Translations under genes and position numbers: made by a program
DNA from: Theobroma cacao
Lineage: Eukaryota; Streptophyta; Magnoliopsida; Malvales; Malvaceae
Direction of reading: 5' to 3'
DNA: 64,000 bases
NCBI RefSeq assembly: GCF_000208745.1
Contig: NC_030854.1
Span: 11,914,271-11,978,270 of the forward strand
Shown: piece after piece, positions 10,730-21,981 of the stretch
Layout of the letters: each line of letters begins with the position of its first letter
How positions within the stretch are numbered: the first letter of the stretch is position 1
Notes under the pieces: generated by a model
Databases searched by the model: none
What the model was told of the DNA's origin: nothing
Seen by the model: only the letters and a program-made list of their open reading frames with translations

Positions 10730-12248
10730 GCACTTAAAGGAGACATGTTCAAGAGCTCAACTCAAGAAGAAGCAGCCTTGGTACATGGATAGTGGCTACT
10801 CACGACACATGACAGGAGATGAAATGTTATTGGCTCAGCTGGACAAAAGAAGGGAGGTACCGTGTCCTTTGGTGATGATTCAAAAGGTAGAATTCATAGT
10901 ATAGGAACGGTGGTAAGAACTCCTAAACTCAAATCAGTCATTTGTTATTGGTGAAAGGATTGAAACATAATTTATTGAGCATTAGTCAATTATGTGACAA
11001 AGGATTTAAAGTATGTTTTGATTCAAATAAGTGTGAAGTAATAGACATAGGTACAAACAAAGTCTCATTTATAGGAAAAAGATTGAAGAATATGTATGTT
11101 GTTTTTCTTGAGGATCTTGAAATAAATAGTGAAATATGTCTTATTGCAAATGCTAAAAATGATAGCTGGTTATGGCATAGGAGATTAGGACATATAAGCA
11201 TACATACTATGTCAAAACTAATCAAGAAAAATCTAGTTGTTGGACTGTCGGACTTAAAATTTGAAAATGACAAAATATGTGATGCTTGTCAACTAGGAAA
11301 ACAAGTTAGAACATCCTTCAAGACTAAGAAGATTGTGTCAACATCTAGACCTCTTGAATTATTGCATATTGATCTATTTGGTCCAATAAGCATAACTAGC
11401 TTAAGAGGAAAATCTTATGGCTTTGTAATGTTGATGACTACTCTAGATATACTTAGGTTTATTTTCTTGCTCGTAAGAATGATGCTCTATCAGCTTTTAT
11501 AAGTCATTGTAGGAAAGTACAGAATGAAAAAGGACTAGCCATAGTTAGCATAAGGAGTGATCATGGAGGACAATTTGAAAGTGATGAATTTGAGAAATTT
11601 TGAAATGCAAAAGGGTTGGATCACAATTTTTCTGCACCTAGAATACTCCAGCAAAATGGAGTCGTAGAGAGGAAAAATCGAACCTTAAAAGAAATGGCTA
11701 GGACTATGCTATGTGAGAATAACGTACCAAAATATTTTTGGGCTGAGGTAGTGAACACAGTAGCTTATATACTTAATAGAGTCTCAATAAGACCCATGAT
11801 ATTTAAGACACCATATGAACTTTACAAGGGTAGGAAACCAAACATTTTTCATCTTAGGAGTTTTGGTTGTAAATGTTTTGTATTGAACAATGGAAAACAG
11901 CCCTTAGGAAAGTTTGATGCAAAAAGTGATGAGGTAATATTGTTAGAATATGCAATAAACTCAAAGGCTTATAGGATTTTCAACAAAAGGACTTTAACCA
12001 TTGAAGAATCAATCCATGTAGTTTTTTATGAGTCAAATGCTTTACAAAAGAAAATTCATGTTGATGATGATGACGTAGAAATCTTAGAAAAACAAATGGA
12101 AGAAATGAGCTTAGAGAACAATAAAAATAATGAAGAAAGCTCACTTAGAAGAGAAAATGAAACTCCACCTCTAGAAAATTTGCAAAGAACAGAAAATTCG
12201 CATAATGACCTTCCAAGGAGTTGGAGATTTGTAAGAGACCATCCATAA
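10730..12248 (+). pseudogene. pol: Copia protease and integrase region (S1)
   Basis: Protease would cleave the polyprotein and integrase would insert the cDNA. The aspartic-protease signature is at about 10,780-10,815 (WYMDSG, then SRHMTGD). The integrase zinc-binding region (WLWHRRLGH ... CDACQLGK) is at about 11,165-11,305. The first catalytic Asp is in LLHIDLFGP (about 11,360-11,385), the second in SDHGGQFE (about 11,558) and the catalytic Glu in NGVVERKNRTLKE (about 11,655-11,695), so all three acidic residues survive. The frame is broken near 11,425 by a one-base loss, by TGA near 11,599 and by TAA at 12,246. Downstream, the frame resumes into RT. Confidence 0.85.
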
Positions 12249-13869
12249 AGTCAAATCATAGGTGATATTTCTCAAGGAGTTAGAACTAAGAGAGTAACAA
12301 GAGAGACTTGTGAGTTTTCAGCTTTCATATCTCAAATTAAGCCTAAAAACTTTGAAGAAGCTGAAAAAGAGGAAAATTGGATAATGGCCATGCAAGAAGA
12401 ACTTGACCAATTCAAAAGAAATCGTGTATGGTCACTAGTACCTAGACCTTCTAATCACCCTATTGTTGGCACAAAATGGGTGTTTAGAAATAAGGTAGAT
12501 GAGCAAGGAAATGTAATTAGAAATAATGCTAGGTTAGTAGCCCAAGGATACAGCCAAGAGAAAGGAATAGACTATGATGAAACCTTTGCACCGGTTGCTA
12601 GAATTAAAGCCATAAGGTTGTTATTAGCTTTTCCATGCTTCATGAATTTCAAATTGTACCAAATGGATGTAAAAAGTGCATTTTTAAATGGATTCATTCA
12701 AGAGGGAGTGTATGTTAAGCAACCACTAGGTTTTGAAGATTTTGAAAAACCTGATCATGTTTTCAAACTTCATAAAGCCTTGTATGGATTAAAACAATCT
12801 CCTAGAGCTTGGTATGAGAGGCTTTCAAAATTTCTAGTTAAAAAAGGTTATGTTAGAGGCAGCATTGATACTACATTGTTCATTAGAAGATACTTAAATG
12901 ATTTAATTGTTGTACAAATATATGTGGATGACATTGTATATGGTGCAAATAATGAGGCTTTATGCAAGAACTTTGCTAAAGAAATGCAGGGTGAATTTGA
13001 GATGAGCATGATGGGAGAGTTGAAGTACTTTCTTGTCTTCAAATTAAGTACAGTGAGAAAGGAATCTTCATCAACCAAGAAAGATACACTCAAGATATGC
13101 TCAAAAACTTTGATATGTTGAAGCTGAAACCAATCTCCACACCAATGAGTCCATCCACTAGACTTGATCTAGATGAAGAAAGAAAGAATGTAGATCAAAA
13201 GCTCTATAGAAGTATAATCGGTTCACTACTCTACTTAACAATAAGTAGACCAGATATTCAGTTTAGTGTGTGTTTCTGTGCTAGATTTCAGTCACGGCCT
13301 AAAGAATCACACTTAACAGCTGTTAAGGGAATTTTTAGATACCTCTTAAAAACTCAAACTTTAGGCATATGGTATTCTAGAGAATCAATCCTTAGCTTAG
13401 TTGGATATTCAGATGTAGACTTTGCAAGAAACAAAACTGATGGAAAAAGTACTAGTGGAACATGCCAATTTCTAGGAAGTATGCTAGTATCCTGGTCAAG
13501 TAAGAAACAAAACTCTATAGCACTTTCTATAGCTGAAGTAGAGTATATTTCTCTAAGTTATTGTTGTGCTCAGATTTTGTGGATCAAACAACAACTAAGA
13601 GATTTTGGAATTACAGTCCATAATGTACCAATCTTCTGTGATAACACAAGTGCAATCAATATATCTAAAAATCCTATGCAGCATTCTAGGACTAACACAT
13701 TGAGATTAGGCACCATTTTGTTAGAGACCATGTAGTGAAAAGTGATATTACGATTGAATTTCTGAATACTTTACATCAATTATATGACATTTTTACCAAA
13801 CATCTAAATGAAGATAAATTCTATGAAATTAGAAGGAATTTAGGAATGATTAGTCTGCAGGAGTTTTGA
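12249..13869 (+). pseudogene. pol: Copia reverse transcriptase and RNase H (S1)
   Basis: These domains copy the element RNA into DNA. RT starts near 12,384 with MAMQEELDQFKRN and shows GTKWVFRNK, ARLVAQGYSQ, the first catalytic Asp in MDVKSAFLNG, LYGLKQSPRAWY and the active-site YVDDIV (about 12,922-12,939). A frameshift near 13,040 separates it from the connection and RNase H domain (13,097 onward), which keeps GSLLYLT, YSDVDFA, AEVEYI and CDNTSAI. A further frameshift lies near 13,690, and pol ends with LGMISLQEF and a stop at 13,867-13,869. Length and order are those of a normal copia pol. S2 is the same with different lesions. Confidence 0.87.
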
Positions 13870-14252
13870 GAAAATCTTTGGCTCATGCACATAAAATAGA
13901 ATGCATTTAGTCGACTAAGGTGAATCTTAGTCAACTAAGAGTGTTCTGTAGCCTTAAATAATAAGACTCAGTCAATTAAATGAAGAATGAATAAAATAAT
14001 GTGTTTACCAGGTAATAAAGCAAGAAGAGAAACCAGACAGAGAAATAACCAATTCTAGAGGGAACTTTTCAAATTTTAAATAGTAAAAAATTTGACAAGT
14101 AATTAAAGGAAGTTAGATGGTTTTCGTTGGAGAAATTAAACTACCTTTTATTCATTTCCTCTACATTCTCTTCTCTGAAACCAACCTGCACAAAACCAAA
14201 GCCCTCACCACTCAAAACGTCATAGCCCTAGTCAGAAGTCTTTCAAATCAAA
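13870..14252 (+). other. Spacer between pol and the env-like frame of S1
   Basis: No coding potential is seen. It carries two copies of the AGTCRACTAA palindrome family (near 13,908 and 13,930) that recur in the 3' LTR, and a pyrimidine-rich stretch before the ATG at 14,253. This could be the leader of a spliced or separately started second transcript; that is inference. Confidence 0.5.
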
Positions 14253-16212
14253 ATGGCAAAAACTTCTCAGAGCAAAGAGATTATTGAAAAGAATAAAGGA
14301 AAACGACCATTAGAGGAAGGCACAGAAGCAGAAGTGCAGAAAAAGAAACAGAAAAATAGGTCTGCTTCAATGATAGATAAATCTTGAAAATCACAAAAAC
14401 AAAAGAAGCAAAAAACAGAGAAGAAAAAACACAAGGATACAATGCCCAAGAAAGGTACTACCTTTTCTACTAAATTTAGAAATAAAATACATGAAGAGAG
14501 GTTTAGGAAAATAAAAAATTCTCCTATCACTTGCGGGAAATACATTGACTGGGAAAGTTTTAGTGAAAATCTAGAAATTCAGACTAGTCTACTACATTAT
14601 TTTAATGAATTGAAACTGAAAGAGTATAGCGCATTTAAGAATAGATCCTACAATGCCAGCTTGGTGAAAGAATTTTATGCTAGTATAGCATTTGGAGAGG
14701 AAGAACTAGATGATTCTGATGACTACATTGACATTGGACTAAATGTATTTTGAATGGTAAAGAATTTGTGGTTACTGCTGATGATCTTAGTAATTTGCTG
14801 AAAGTTGAATGTGAGGAGGGAGAGTTTGAATTCTCGGAGAAATATGACCCATCCTCTTTGTGGGAAATCATTACTGGGAGAAAGGAGAAGTACTCATCAA
14901 AAAGCAATGTTGGTTTGATAACCAGTCCCCAAATAAGAATTCTGCACTACTTTGTTCCAGCAAATACCCATGGTAGAAGTGGGAGTTTAAGCTACATCAG
15001 CCTTCAGGATCTTTGGCTAATGGAACATGGTTTTAATGGAGTTGCTCTGAACCTAGGCAAATTCATGATTGAAAGGATGAGAGTATGCAAGCTTGAGAAA
15101 ATTAATCTGCCTTATGGAAATGTTATCACATCCTTAGTGCAGAAAAAGGGAGTCTAGGCAAAAAGATATGAACTGGAGATGGTAAAGACCAGAAACCAAG
15201 CCATTTACTTTGGTAGTTTGTCCAAAATGGGGTACAAACTTGATGGAGAAAGATTCATTAAAACCCCTAAGGCTGGTCTAGGAAAAGAATCCACCCTACC
15301 TGCTCAACCAGAGGGAGTACCATCCTAATTCTCGAATGAGGTAATCTTCAATCTTCTTATGAGAATTAATAGAAAGCTCATAGACCAAGGAGCTAGAATG
15401 CAGAAAATTGAAGAGAAAATTCCTAAACTAGAAAATGAACTGAAGGTAAAAGGAAATATGTCATCAGAACCTACTGCTGCAAATACCTCTATAACACCAA
15501 GTATTGCACCAGCACAACAAGGTGCTAAGGGTTCAATTTTGCAAATAGAAAGGTCTGCTCCTCATGGAGCAAGTTATGGTGTTCAAGATGAAGGCTCCAC
15601 TTACAAAACTACCAGCCCTGTCCTTCAGACAGAGGACTTTCACCCTAGTGTTGATCAACCAGCTAAGGCCCCCTCACTTGAACACCAAAGCAAAGATAAA
15701 TCAGAACAAGGAACAGAAGTGCTAGGTTCACCAGATGAAAATGCTCCTTCAGAACTTGGGAAACAGTAACCCTCCCCTCCAAATTCAGAAGAGCTATCCA
15801 TTATGGATGTCTTCCACCAAATGGTTTGGGAAGAACAGGCTGAAAATGAAGCTGCCAAGGTAGAAGCTCAGCAATATACATCTGCACCAGGCCCTAGAGT
15901 GAAAGCAAAATCTAGAAAAAGGAAAGAAAAAGTCACTGCAGCACCACAGACAAAGACAAAACCACCTGCCAAAAGGAAGAAAACAATGGTAACAAAAATA
16001 GCATTCTTCAAAAGAAGAAAGTCTTCCAGATTGGCAAAAAAGTCCAAGCCAGCAACAGCTTCTTCTACACAAGAACACTTGAAGTGTCTGACACACCCTT
16101 GCCTGATCCCCTTACCCAAGAATTACCTTCAGAATCCTCTCCTTAACCCTTAGATTTCAAATATGCCACTGAAGAATCCTCCTCCTTAACCTTCTCATAT
16201 GAAGAAGATTAA
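14253..16212 (+). pseudogene. Env-like / extra reading frame downstream of pol (S1)
   Basis: This is the second gene region of the element, placed where Sireviruses carry their so-called env-like frame; its function is not established. The ATG at 14,253 opens a very Lys-rich start, then an in-frame TGA at about 14,386. A globular part follows at 14,442-15,157 (motifs LVKEFYASIA, VTADDLSNLL, SLQDLWLMEHGFN, MIERMR), resembling the plant 'putative transposon protein' domain as I remember it. A linker rich in Ser, Pro and Glu lies at about 15,360-15,770, and a Lys/Arg-rich tail at 15,890-16,060 would suit nucleic-acid binding or nuclear entry. I see no signal peptide or membrane segment, so an envelope role is not supported here. 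Frameshifts lie near 14,750 and 15,155. S2 carries the same arrangement (38,004-42,826). Confidence 0.7.
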
Positions 16213-16848
16213 AGGTTGATGATGACAAAAAAGGGGAGAGAATTAGAAGATAGTAGTAGAGGGATAGATAGGAAATGGTAGGATCTTAGAGGAGAAGTTA
16301 TGGAAAACTTAGGGAGATAGGAAGTAAAAACTCTATAAGGGCAGTTTCAGAACATCAATTGATAAATTTGTGGTTATTTGCTATTTGTACCATGATGGCA
16401 TTTTGAACACTTGAATTTAATTTTGTTTATTATATGGTTGTGTGAAAAATGGATGCTGATATGTTTATGGTATTTAACTACTGAAAATTTAATATTTACT
16501 GATATTTTACTGTATATGATTTTGACTGCTATTGATAAAAATCTGATGTTGGGATTGTATGCTAATAACTGATCTTTGTTATGACATTGTGAATAAATTG
16601 TGCTTGAAAATAAATATGGATGTTGTGTATAGTGTATCAGTTGAATCATGAATGGCATAGACAAAATCTAATGACAATATGCTGTTGATAGACTTTGCTA
16701 AATTTTTTATGATAATCTGTCAACATTCATCTGCTGTAAATCACTTTAAAGTTCTGCATATATATATATATATACTTTGAATGTACAGTGTCATATTCTA
16801 TATGACATGAATAAAATTTGCTAAAATAAATAAGAAAAATATGAACAC
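16213..16848 (+). other. 3' untranslated region of S1
   Basis: AT-rich, without a reading frame. It holds a (TA)n run at 16,758-16,774. The related part of S2 (42,827-43,300) has the same kind of sequence, which suggests a conserved 3' UTR. Confidence 0.6.
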
Positions 16849-16968
16849 ACTAAGGGGGAGCACATACTAAGGGGGAGCAATCCTCATTTTCTGCAGAAAC
16901 TAAAAACAATATAAAGACACTGTGCTGTTAATCAAGGAATGCTTTTTCATCATCAAAAAGGGGGAGAT
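16849..16968 (+). other. Repeated polypurine tracts before the 3' LTR of S1
   Basis: AAGGGGGAGCA occurs twice (near 16,852 and 16,870), and the tract directly before the LTR reads AAAAAGGGGGAGAT (16,955-16,968). Polypurine tracts prime plus-strand DNA synthesis. Multiple copies upstream of the 3' LTR are a described Sirevirus feature. Confidence 0.8.
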
Positions 16969-18138
16969 TGTTGGCTCCATTAGTTTCTGATGATAATAAA
17001 ACATTCCCATTCATTTATGTCTAATTTTTCTACTTGAGTGTGCAAGACAAATAATGTATGAAATTAATAAATCAATCTTTCAAAGCGTATATCAAAAGAA
17101 AAAAATGGGGATAAAAATAAAGAGACATGATCGATTAACAAGAAGGAAGCTCCTTAGTTGAATAAAGAAGAATGTTGGTTGGCTAAGATTCAAATTGGAG
17201 AAATGGCGGGTTGAAGAATATTGAGAAATAGAACTGACTTAGTCGACCAAGATGTGAGTTAGTCGACTAAATGCTCTCTGCCAAAATCTAGACTTCAAGA
17301 CAGAACCAACTTAGTCGACCAAGAAATGAGTTAGTAGACTAAATGCTCTTTGCCAAAATCTGTGACCAGAAGACAGAACCAACTTAGTCGACCAAGATGA
17401 AAGTTAGTCAACTAAGAGCTCTCTGTCTGCAATTTGAACCAGAGCACTAGAAGACAGATTAATGGCTAGAACCAACTTTCAACTGTTTTCAACGACCATA
17501 AACTACCAAACTGCCATCAGAGTTGTTTCTTCAAGCATAAAAGGGTCTTCCAACGATTAGTAATCAGTTCTTTGGAAGTTTTGGAAGAGATTTGAGTCAT
17601 ATAAAGCTGAAAAACCAAAAAATCTCCTCTACACCTTTTTGCACTTAAATGCCAATCTTTTGTATTTGTATTATGCACTCAACCTTGTACCATTTAGATC
17701 AACCTTGTGATCATAGGTACTTTCTTTTACTTCTCTTCTTGTATTATTAGAGTGAGGGAGTCACTCTAAGTGGTTGTTTCAAGCTAGGTTTACTTGAATT
17801 TGTTAAGGTTTTAACTTAGCCTCAAAAAATTAGGTGTAGGGTTTTAGTTTAGCCTCTGAAAAACTATTGTGAAAGGTTTTAGCTGAGCCTGGTAAAAACC
17901 ATTGTAAAGCTTGGTGAAAGCTTGTGAATTTCATTGGTTCTTAGTGGAATTGTTTAAAAAATCCTTGGTTAGATAATCAAGGTAATGGATGTAGGTCTTG
18001 GACCGAACCACTCTAAATTCCTGCGCATTGTCTACTCTGCTTTTATTTTCTTTGTTCTGAAAATTAGTTCCTCATCTTGTCAAGAGCCGATTTGTGTTAT
18101 TCACCCCACCCCTCTAGCACATATAATTGGAACCAACA
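16969..18138 (+). mobile_element. Copia 3' LTR of S1 (1,170 bp)
   Basis: It begins TGTTGGCTCC immediately after the polypurine tract and ends GGAACCAACA, so the termini form the inverted repeat TGTTGG/CCAACA. The S2 LTR (43,423-44,634) matches it throughout. It contains the palindrome array at 17,231-17,450 and a stretch with repeated 'TTTTAGCTGAGCCT'-like words near 17,820-17,900. The next base belongs to D2, so the host junction is lost. Confidence 0.88.
17231..17450. repeat. Tandem array of TTAGTCGACTAA palindromes in the S1 LTR
   Basis: The block CTTAGTCGACC starts at 17,238, 17,310 and 17,383 (72- and 73-bp spacing). Each unit has a second half-site, TTAGTCGACTAA or a one-base variant, about 20 bases on. 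TTAGTCGACTAA is a perfect 12-bp palindrome. The S2 LTR has the same design at 43,665-43,845. Confidence 0.8.
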
Positions 18139-19467
18139 AGAAAAAAACTATTAGTTTTTTTTTTCTTTTGTTGCCTAAGAAAAAAGTGGCTATAATGTGA
18201 TATTTATATCTAGGTTTAATATTATTATTAGACTTATTAAAAATTTACAAAATAAGTCCTTAATATTATAACCATTATAATATTTAACTAATGCTTAATT
18301 AAACTTTTTTAATTAGGTCCTTAGTAGTTAAAACCTAGAATTTGATTTAAGTTTAACTTAAATCATCACACTCTCAATATAATCCAAATTGCAACCTTTG
18401 TGTGTGACCAATTAGGTTCCTAACATGTTGGCAATGGAATTGAATTATAATTTTATTAATTAATTAATTAAAATGAATCATATTAAATTTTAAATTACGT
18501 AATTCAATTCCGTAGACCAAGATTGGCATCTAATAATGCATCAAGGCCACCCAATTGTTAGGATAGACAAAGGATTCTTTGACAACCTTTTAATGTACAG
18601 TTTATTTATGTAATTCATTCCCTCATCATATATCTCAGAGATTATAAGAGTTTGGTGCAATGCCTACTCTTATTGACCTCTATATTTATTCCTACAATTA
18701 AATCATTAGTTTTATGTAGACTTATAAAACTCATTTTATAATCTCCAAATCACCTTGGCCAAGGATTTGATTAAGCTAATGTTAAACAAGAACTGATGAG
18801 ACATTTTTCCTTAAATCACTTGGTGTGATGATTCTTATCTGGACCATTCATTTGCCTTCATATACTTTATACTATATCTAAAAACATCTTGTTTTGGCAT
18901 CCTCGGTTAGGCTCCCCGTAGGGATGAAATCAAAGTATAATACTTCGCATACAAGACAATCTAGTGTCTCAAGTTTAGGGAGTAGTTAGACAACTAACAC
19001 ATGAAAAGTATTGCATTGACACTTGAGTAAGGTATTAAATGCACCACTCACAATAGGTCATGTTCAGTGAACTCACTCTCCCATGGTAAGCACACACATG
19101 TTAATTCCAATTACCTCTATACTTCAACCTATGAGAGTAATTGCTTACTTCATAAGTAAAGAATATAGCATTTTTCGATCTTCGAGTATTATTGATGCCC
19201 TATTTCAATAATACAATGATCAGAAACTTTTGGGAACAATGCTTTGATCCATAAGGATCTCATAATTGTATCCCAATACAATTCCGTTGTAAGGCATATA
19301 TAGTTCCATTGGCATTATCTACATAAGTACAAAAAATAATTAGATCAAAAACTTATGGATAAAGAACTATCCCATAATTATTATAAATTAATAAAATGTC
19401 ATACATGAATAACTCAAAATGTAATTCCTATACGGCCAGAGATTGGCTTGTAAGGCTTATACTAACA
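18139..19467 (-). mobile_element. Partial LTR, family D (copy D2)
   Basis: Collinear with D1 from about 6,470 to 7,763, with blocks such as TATAATGTGATATTTATATC and CCTTAGTAGTTAAAACCTAG, and it ends with the D terminus CTTATACTAACA at 19,467. About 400 bases of the far end are missing at the contact with the S1 LTR. The right flank is Athila pol, so D2 inserted into that element. No reading frame of note. Confidence 0.8.
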
Positions 19468-20560
19468 GATAAGACCAAAATCAATCTTTTCTTCAATTCA
19501 TCAAATGCCTCTAGGCAAGCATCAACAAATTTAAATAGCACATCCTTTTCCAAAAGATTGCAAAATGGTTTTGAAATCCTTAAAAAATTCTTGATAAATT
19601 TTCAATATAGAATACCTTTGATATTTATTGGTGGTGGAAGCTTTTCAATTGTCTCAATTTTTGCATTGTCTACCTCAACACCTCTTCTTGAAATTTTCTG
19701 ACCAAGAACAATGCCATGAAGTGGCATTTTTCCAAATTCAGCACTAGATTTGTTTCCTCACATCTTTTGAGTACCCTAGCCAGATTCATGAGACAATCAT
19801 CAAAAGTATTTCCAAAAACAGAACAATCATCCATGAATACCTCCAAACATTGTTCCACCATCTCAATGAATATGGCCATCATGCATCTCTGAAAAGTGTC
19901 AAGGGCATTACATAACCCGAATGGCATTCTTTTAAAGGCAAAAGTACCATAAAGACATGTGAAGGTAGTCTTCTCTTGATCTTTAGTGGCAATGGTAATT
20001 TGTTTGTACCCAATATTACCATCTAATAAACAATAATATTTGTTACCAACCAATCAATATAGCATTCGATTAATGAAAGGAAGAGGAAAGTGATATTTCC
20101 TTGTAGCTTTGTTAAGCTTACAATAATCCATGCAAACTCTCCACCTAGTCACTATTCTCGTAAGAATCAACTCATTGTTGTCATTGGAGACCGAAGTCAT
20201 ACCCCTTTTCTTTGGTATATATTGGACTGAACTTACCAAAGTGCTATCAGAGATTGGATAAATAATTGCAACATCCAGCCACTAAATGATTTCTTTCTTG
20301 ACCACTTCTTCCATGATGGGATTAAGTTGTCTTTGATGTTGGAGTTCAAAAAAAAAAAGATGTCTTTGATGTTCAATGGTGGACTTGTGGTTGTCTTTAA
20401 AAAGGATTTTGTGCATACATATGGAAAGGCTTATTCCTTTAATATCTGCAATGATCCATCCTATAGCTTTCTTGAACTTTTTAAGTGTCCTTAGAAGCTT
20501 GTCTTCCTATAATTTAGTTAGGGAGGTAGAAATAAAATAGGAAGAGTAGAAAGTTTCCAA
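19468..20560 (-). pseudogene. pol: Athila-type gypsy reverse transcriptase fragment
   Basis: Read on the minus strand, the 20,054-20,239 segment contains RWRVCMDYCKLNKATRKYHF, which is the RT N-terminal motif. The 19,670-20,053 segment contains CLLDGNIGYKQI, then RMPFGLCNA and the active site VFMDDCSVFG; FMDD in place of YxDD is usual in Athila-type elements. Beyond it (19,468-19,670) lie the motifs for the RT connection (ISKPFCNLL, CLEAFDELKKRL). Frame breaks and stops occur near 20,054 and 19,670. The integrase that should follow is absent, because D2 starts at 19,467. Confidence 0.85.
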
Positions 20561-21110
20561 GAAAAACATACTTCAAATTTTTTGGCAAAGGCTTAAGGTC
20601 CAAAATAGATGGTTCTTCAATGGAGGGCTTAGTAACTGGCATTAACGAAGTTGAAATATCTAAAGACTCAAATTGATGATTAGATTTAAATCTTGAGTGA
20701 GCATCGAAAAAATTCTAATATTCAAGAAATTTAGCATCTTTACTATCAAAATTAGCAACTAAGTATGCTTTAAGTGGTTCACTGGGATATTCTTTTAAAA
20801 ATACTTCATTTGTTAGACCACTTACCACATTCAATATTTTAGCTTTTCCATCATCTTTCTTCTTAACTTCAACTTCTTTCTCAACAATTACCTCTTCATA
20901 ATCCACATGCTCTTTTGAAGATTCAATTGATTTTCCACTTACCTTGTCACCTTCTTTCCCACTCTTTAGAGTGATTGCCTTACATTGTTCATTACCTTTG
21001 AGATTGACTTAAGTATCACTTGGCAATGTACCTTGGGGTCTATTATTAATGGAGATAACAAGTTATCCCACTTGAGTCTCAAAATTGTGAATTGATGATG
21101 TTGCTTGATT
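20561..21110 (-). pseudogene. Athila-type gag/protease linker, decayed
   Basis: On the minus strand a 63-codon frame (20,715-20,906) has a Lys/Glu-rich stretch and ends with residues in the LKAYLVAN context found before the protease of Athila-type polyproteins. I cannot point to a protease DSG/DTG motif. Stops interrupt the frame on both sides. It is assigned by position between gag and RT only. Confidence 0.55.
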
Positions 21111-21981
21111 CTAAATAATGGCATCATTTTTTGCGATATATTGCATGAGAAAATCTTCCAAAGTAGGTTTTTTCTCAATGACAGAAGTTCTTGCTTTTTC
21201 TGGAAAGCTAAGAGGGTTATTCGGCCTTGGATTTAAAGATCCTAGTTTATTATTCCATGAAAAGTTTGGAGGGTTCCTCCAACTAGAATTATAAGTATTG
21301 GAATATGGGTTTTTCTGTTGCCTATTAAAGTTCCCAATAAATTGAACTGATTCAGGATTAGATGGACATTGATCACTTGAATGGCTATCTCCATAGAAAC
21401 CATAAGTTATGAAAGAGTTTTGGACAACATTAACTCCCATTTTATCAAATCTCTTTGTCAAAGTAACTACTTGTGCAGTCAATGCATTCAGTGCATCAAT
21501 TCCATAAGCACCAACAGTTTTTCTAGAACATGATCTTTTTGAAAGCCATTGGTAATTATTGAATGCCATCTCTTCCAACAAATTATAAGCTTTATCATGA
21601 TTTTTACCCCTCAATGCCCCACTAGCAACAGCAGCATCAATTATAGATTTAATTAAACTAACCAACTCATTAAAGAATGTATGAACTCGAAGCCATTGAG
21701 CAAGCCCATGGTGTGGACATCTTTTAAGCAAATCCTTAAATCCTTCCCAAGCCTCATATAAGGATTCACCATCAAATTATATGAATGAAATATAGTTCCT
21801 AAACTTTACAGTCTTTGTAAATGGGAAGAATTTTGCCAAGAATATTTTCAGCCAAATTCACCCATGTAGTAATGATCTAGTGGGTAGTAAATTCAACCAA
21901 CTCTTTGCCTTATCCCTTAGTGAGAAAGGAAAGAGTTTAAGTTTGATAGCATCATCAGTCACCCTATTATATTTGAAAGTG
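21111..21981 (-). pseudogene. gag: Athila-type gag fragment
   Basis: Gag builds the particle core. The right end (21,981 leftwards) encodes DDAIKLKLFPFSLRDKAKSW, the conserved gag core motif. Further on are KAYNLLEEMAFNNYQW and a linker with ALNALTAQVVTLTKRFDKMG (a likely helix), then a Cys/His remnant (DSHSSDQCP, one Cys lost) and a Pro/Asn-rich tail with NPYSNTYNSSWRNPPNFSW. An in-frame break lies near 21,730-21,780. The N-terminus is removed by LTR C2 at 21,982. Confidence 0.85.

Larger units (their letters stand above)
10075..18138 (+). mobile_element. Ty1/copia element S1, Sirevirus-like, 5' end missing
   Basis: The domain order is gag (zinc knuckle), protease, integrase, reverse transcriptase, RNase H, which is the copia order (integrase before RT). 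A second long reading region follows pol, then repeated polypurine tracts and a 3' LTR with TGTTGG...CCAACA ends. A post-pol env-like frame and repeated polypurine tracts are known Sirevirus traits. The 5' LTR and the first part of gag are replaced by LTR C1. Several stops and frameshifts make it non-autonomous. S2 (34,307-44,634) is a related copy with the same organisation. Confidence 0.85.
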
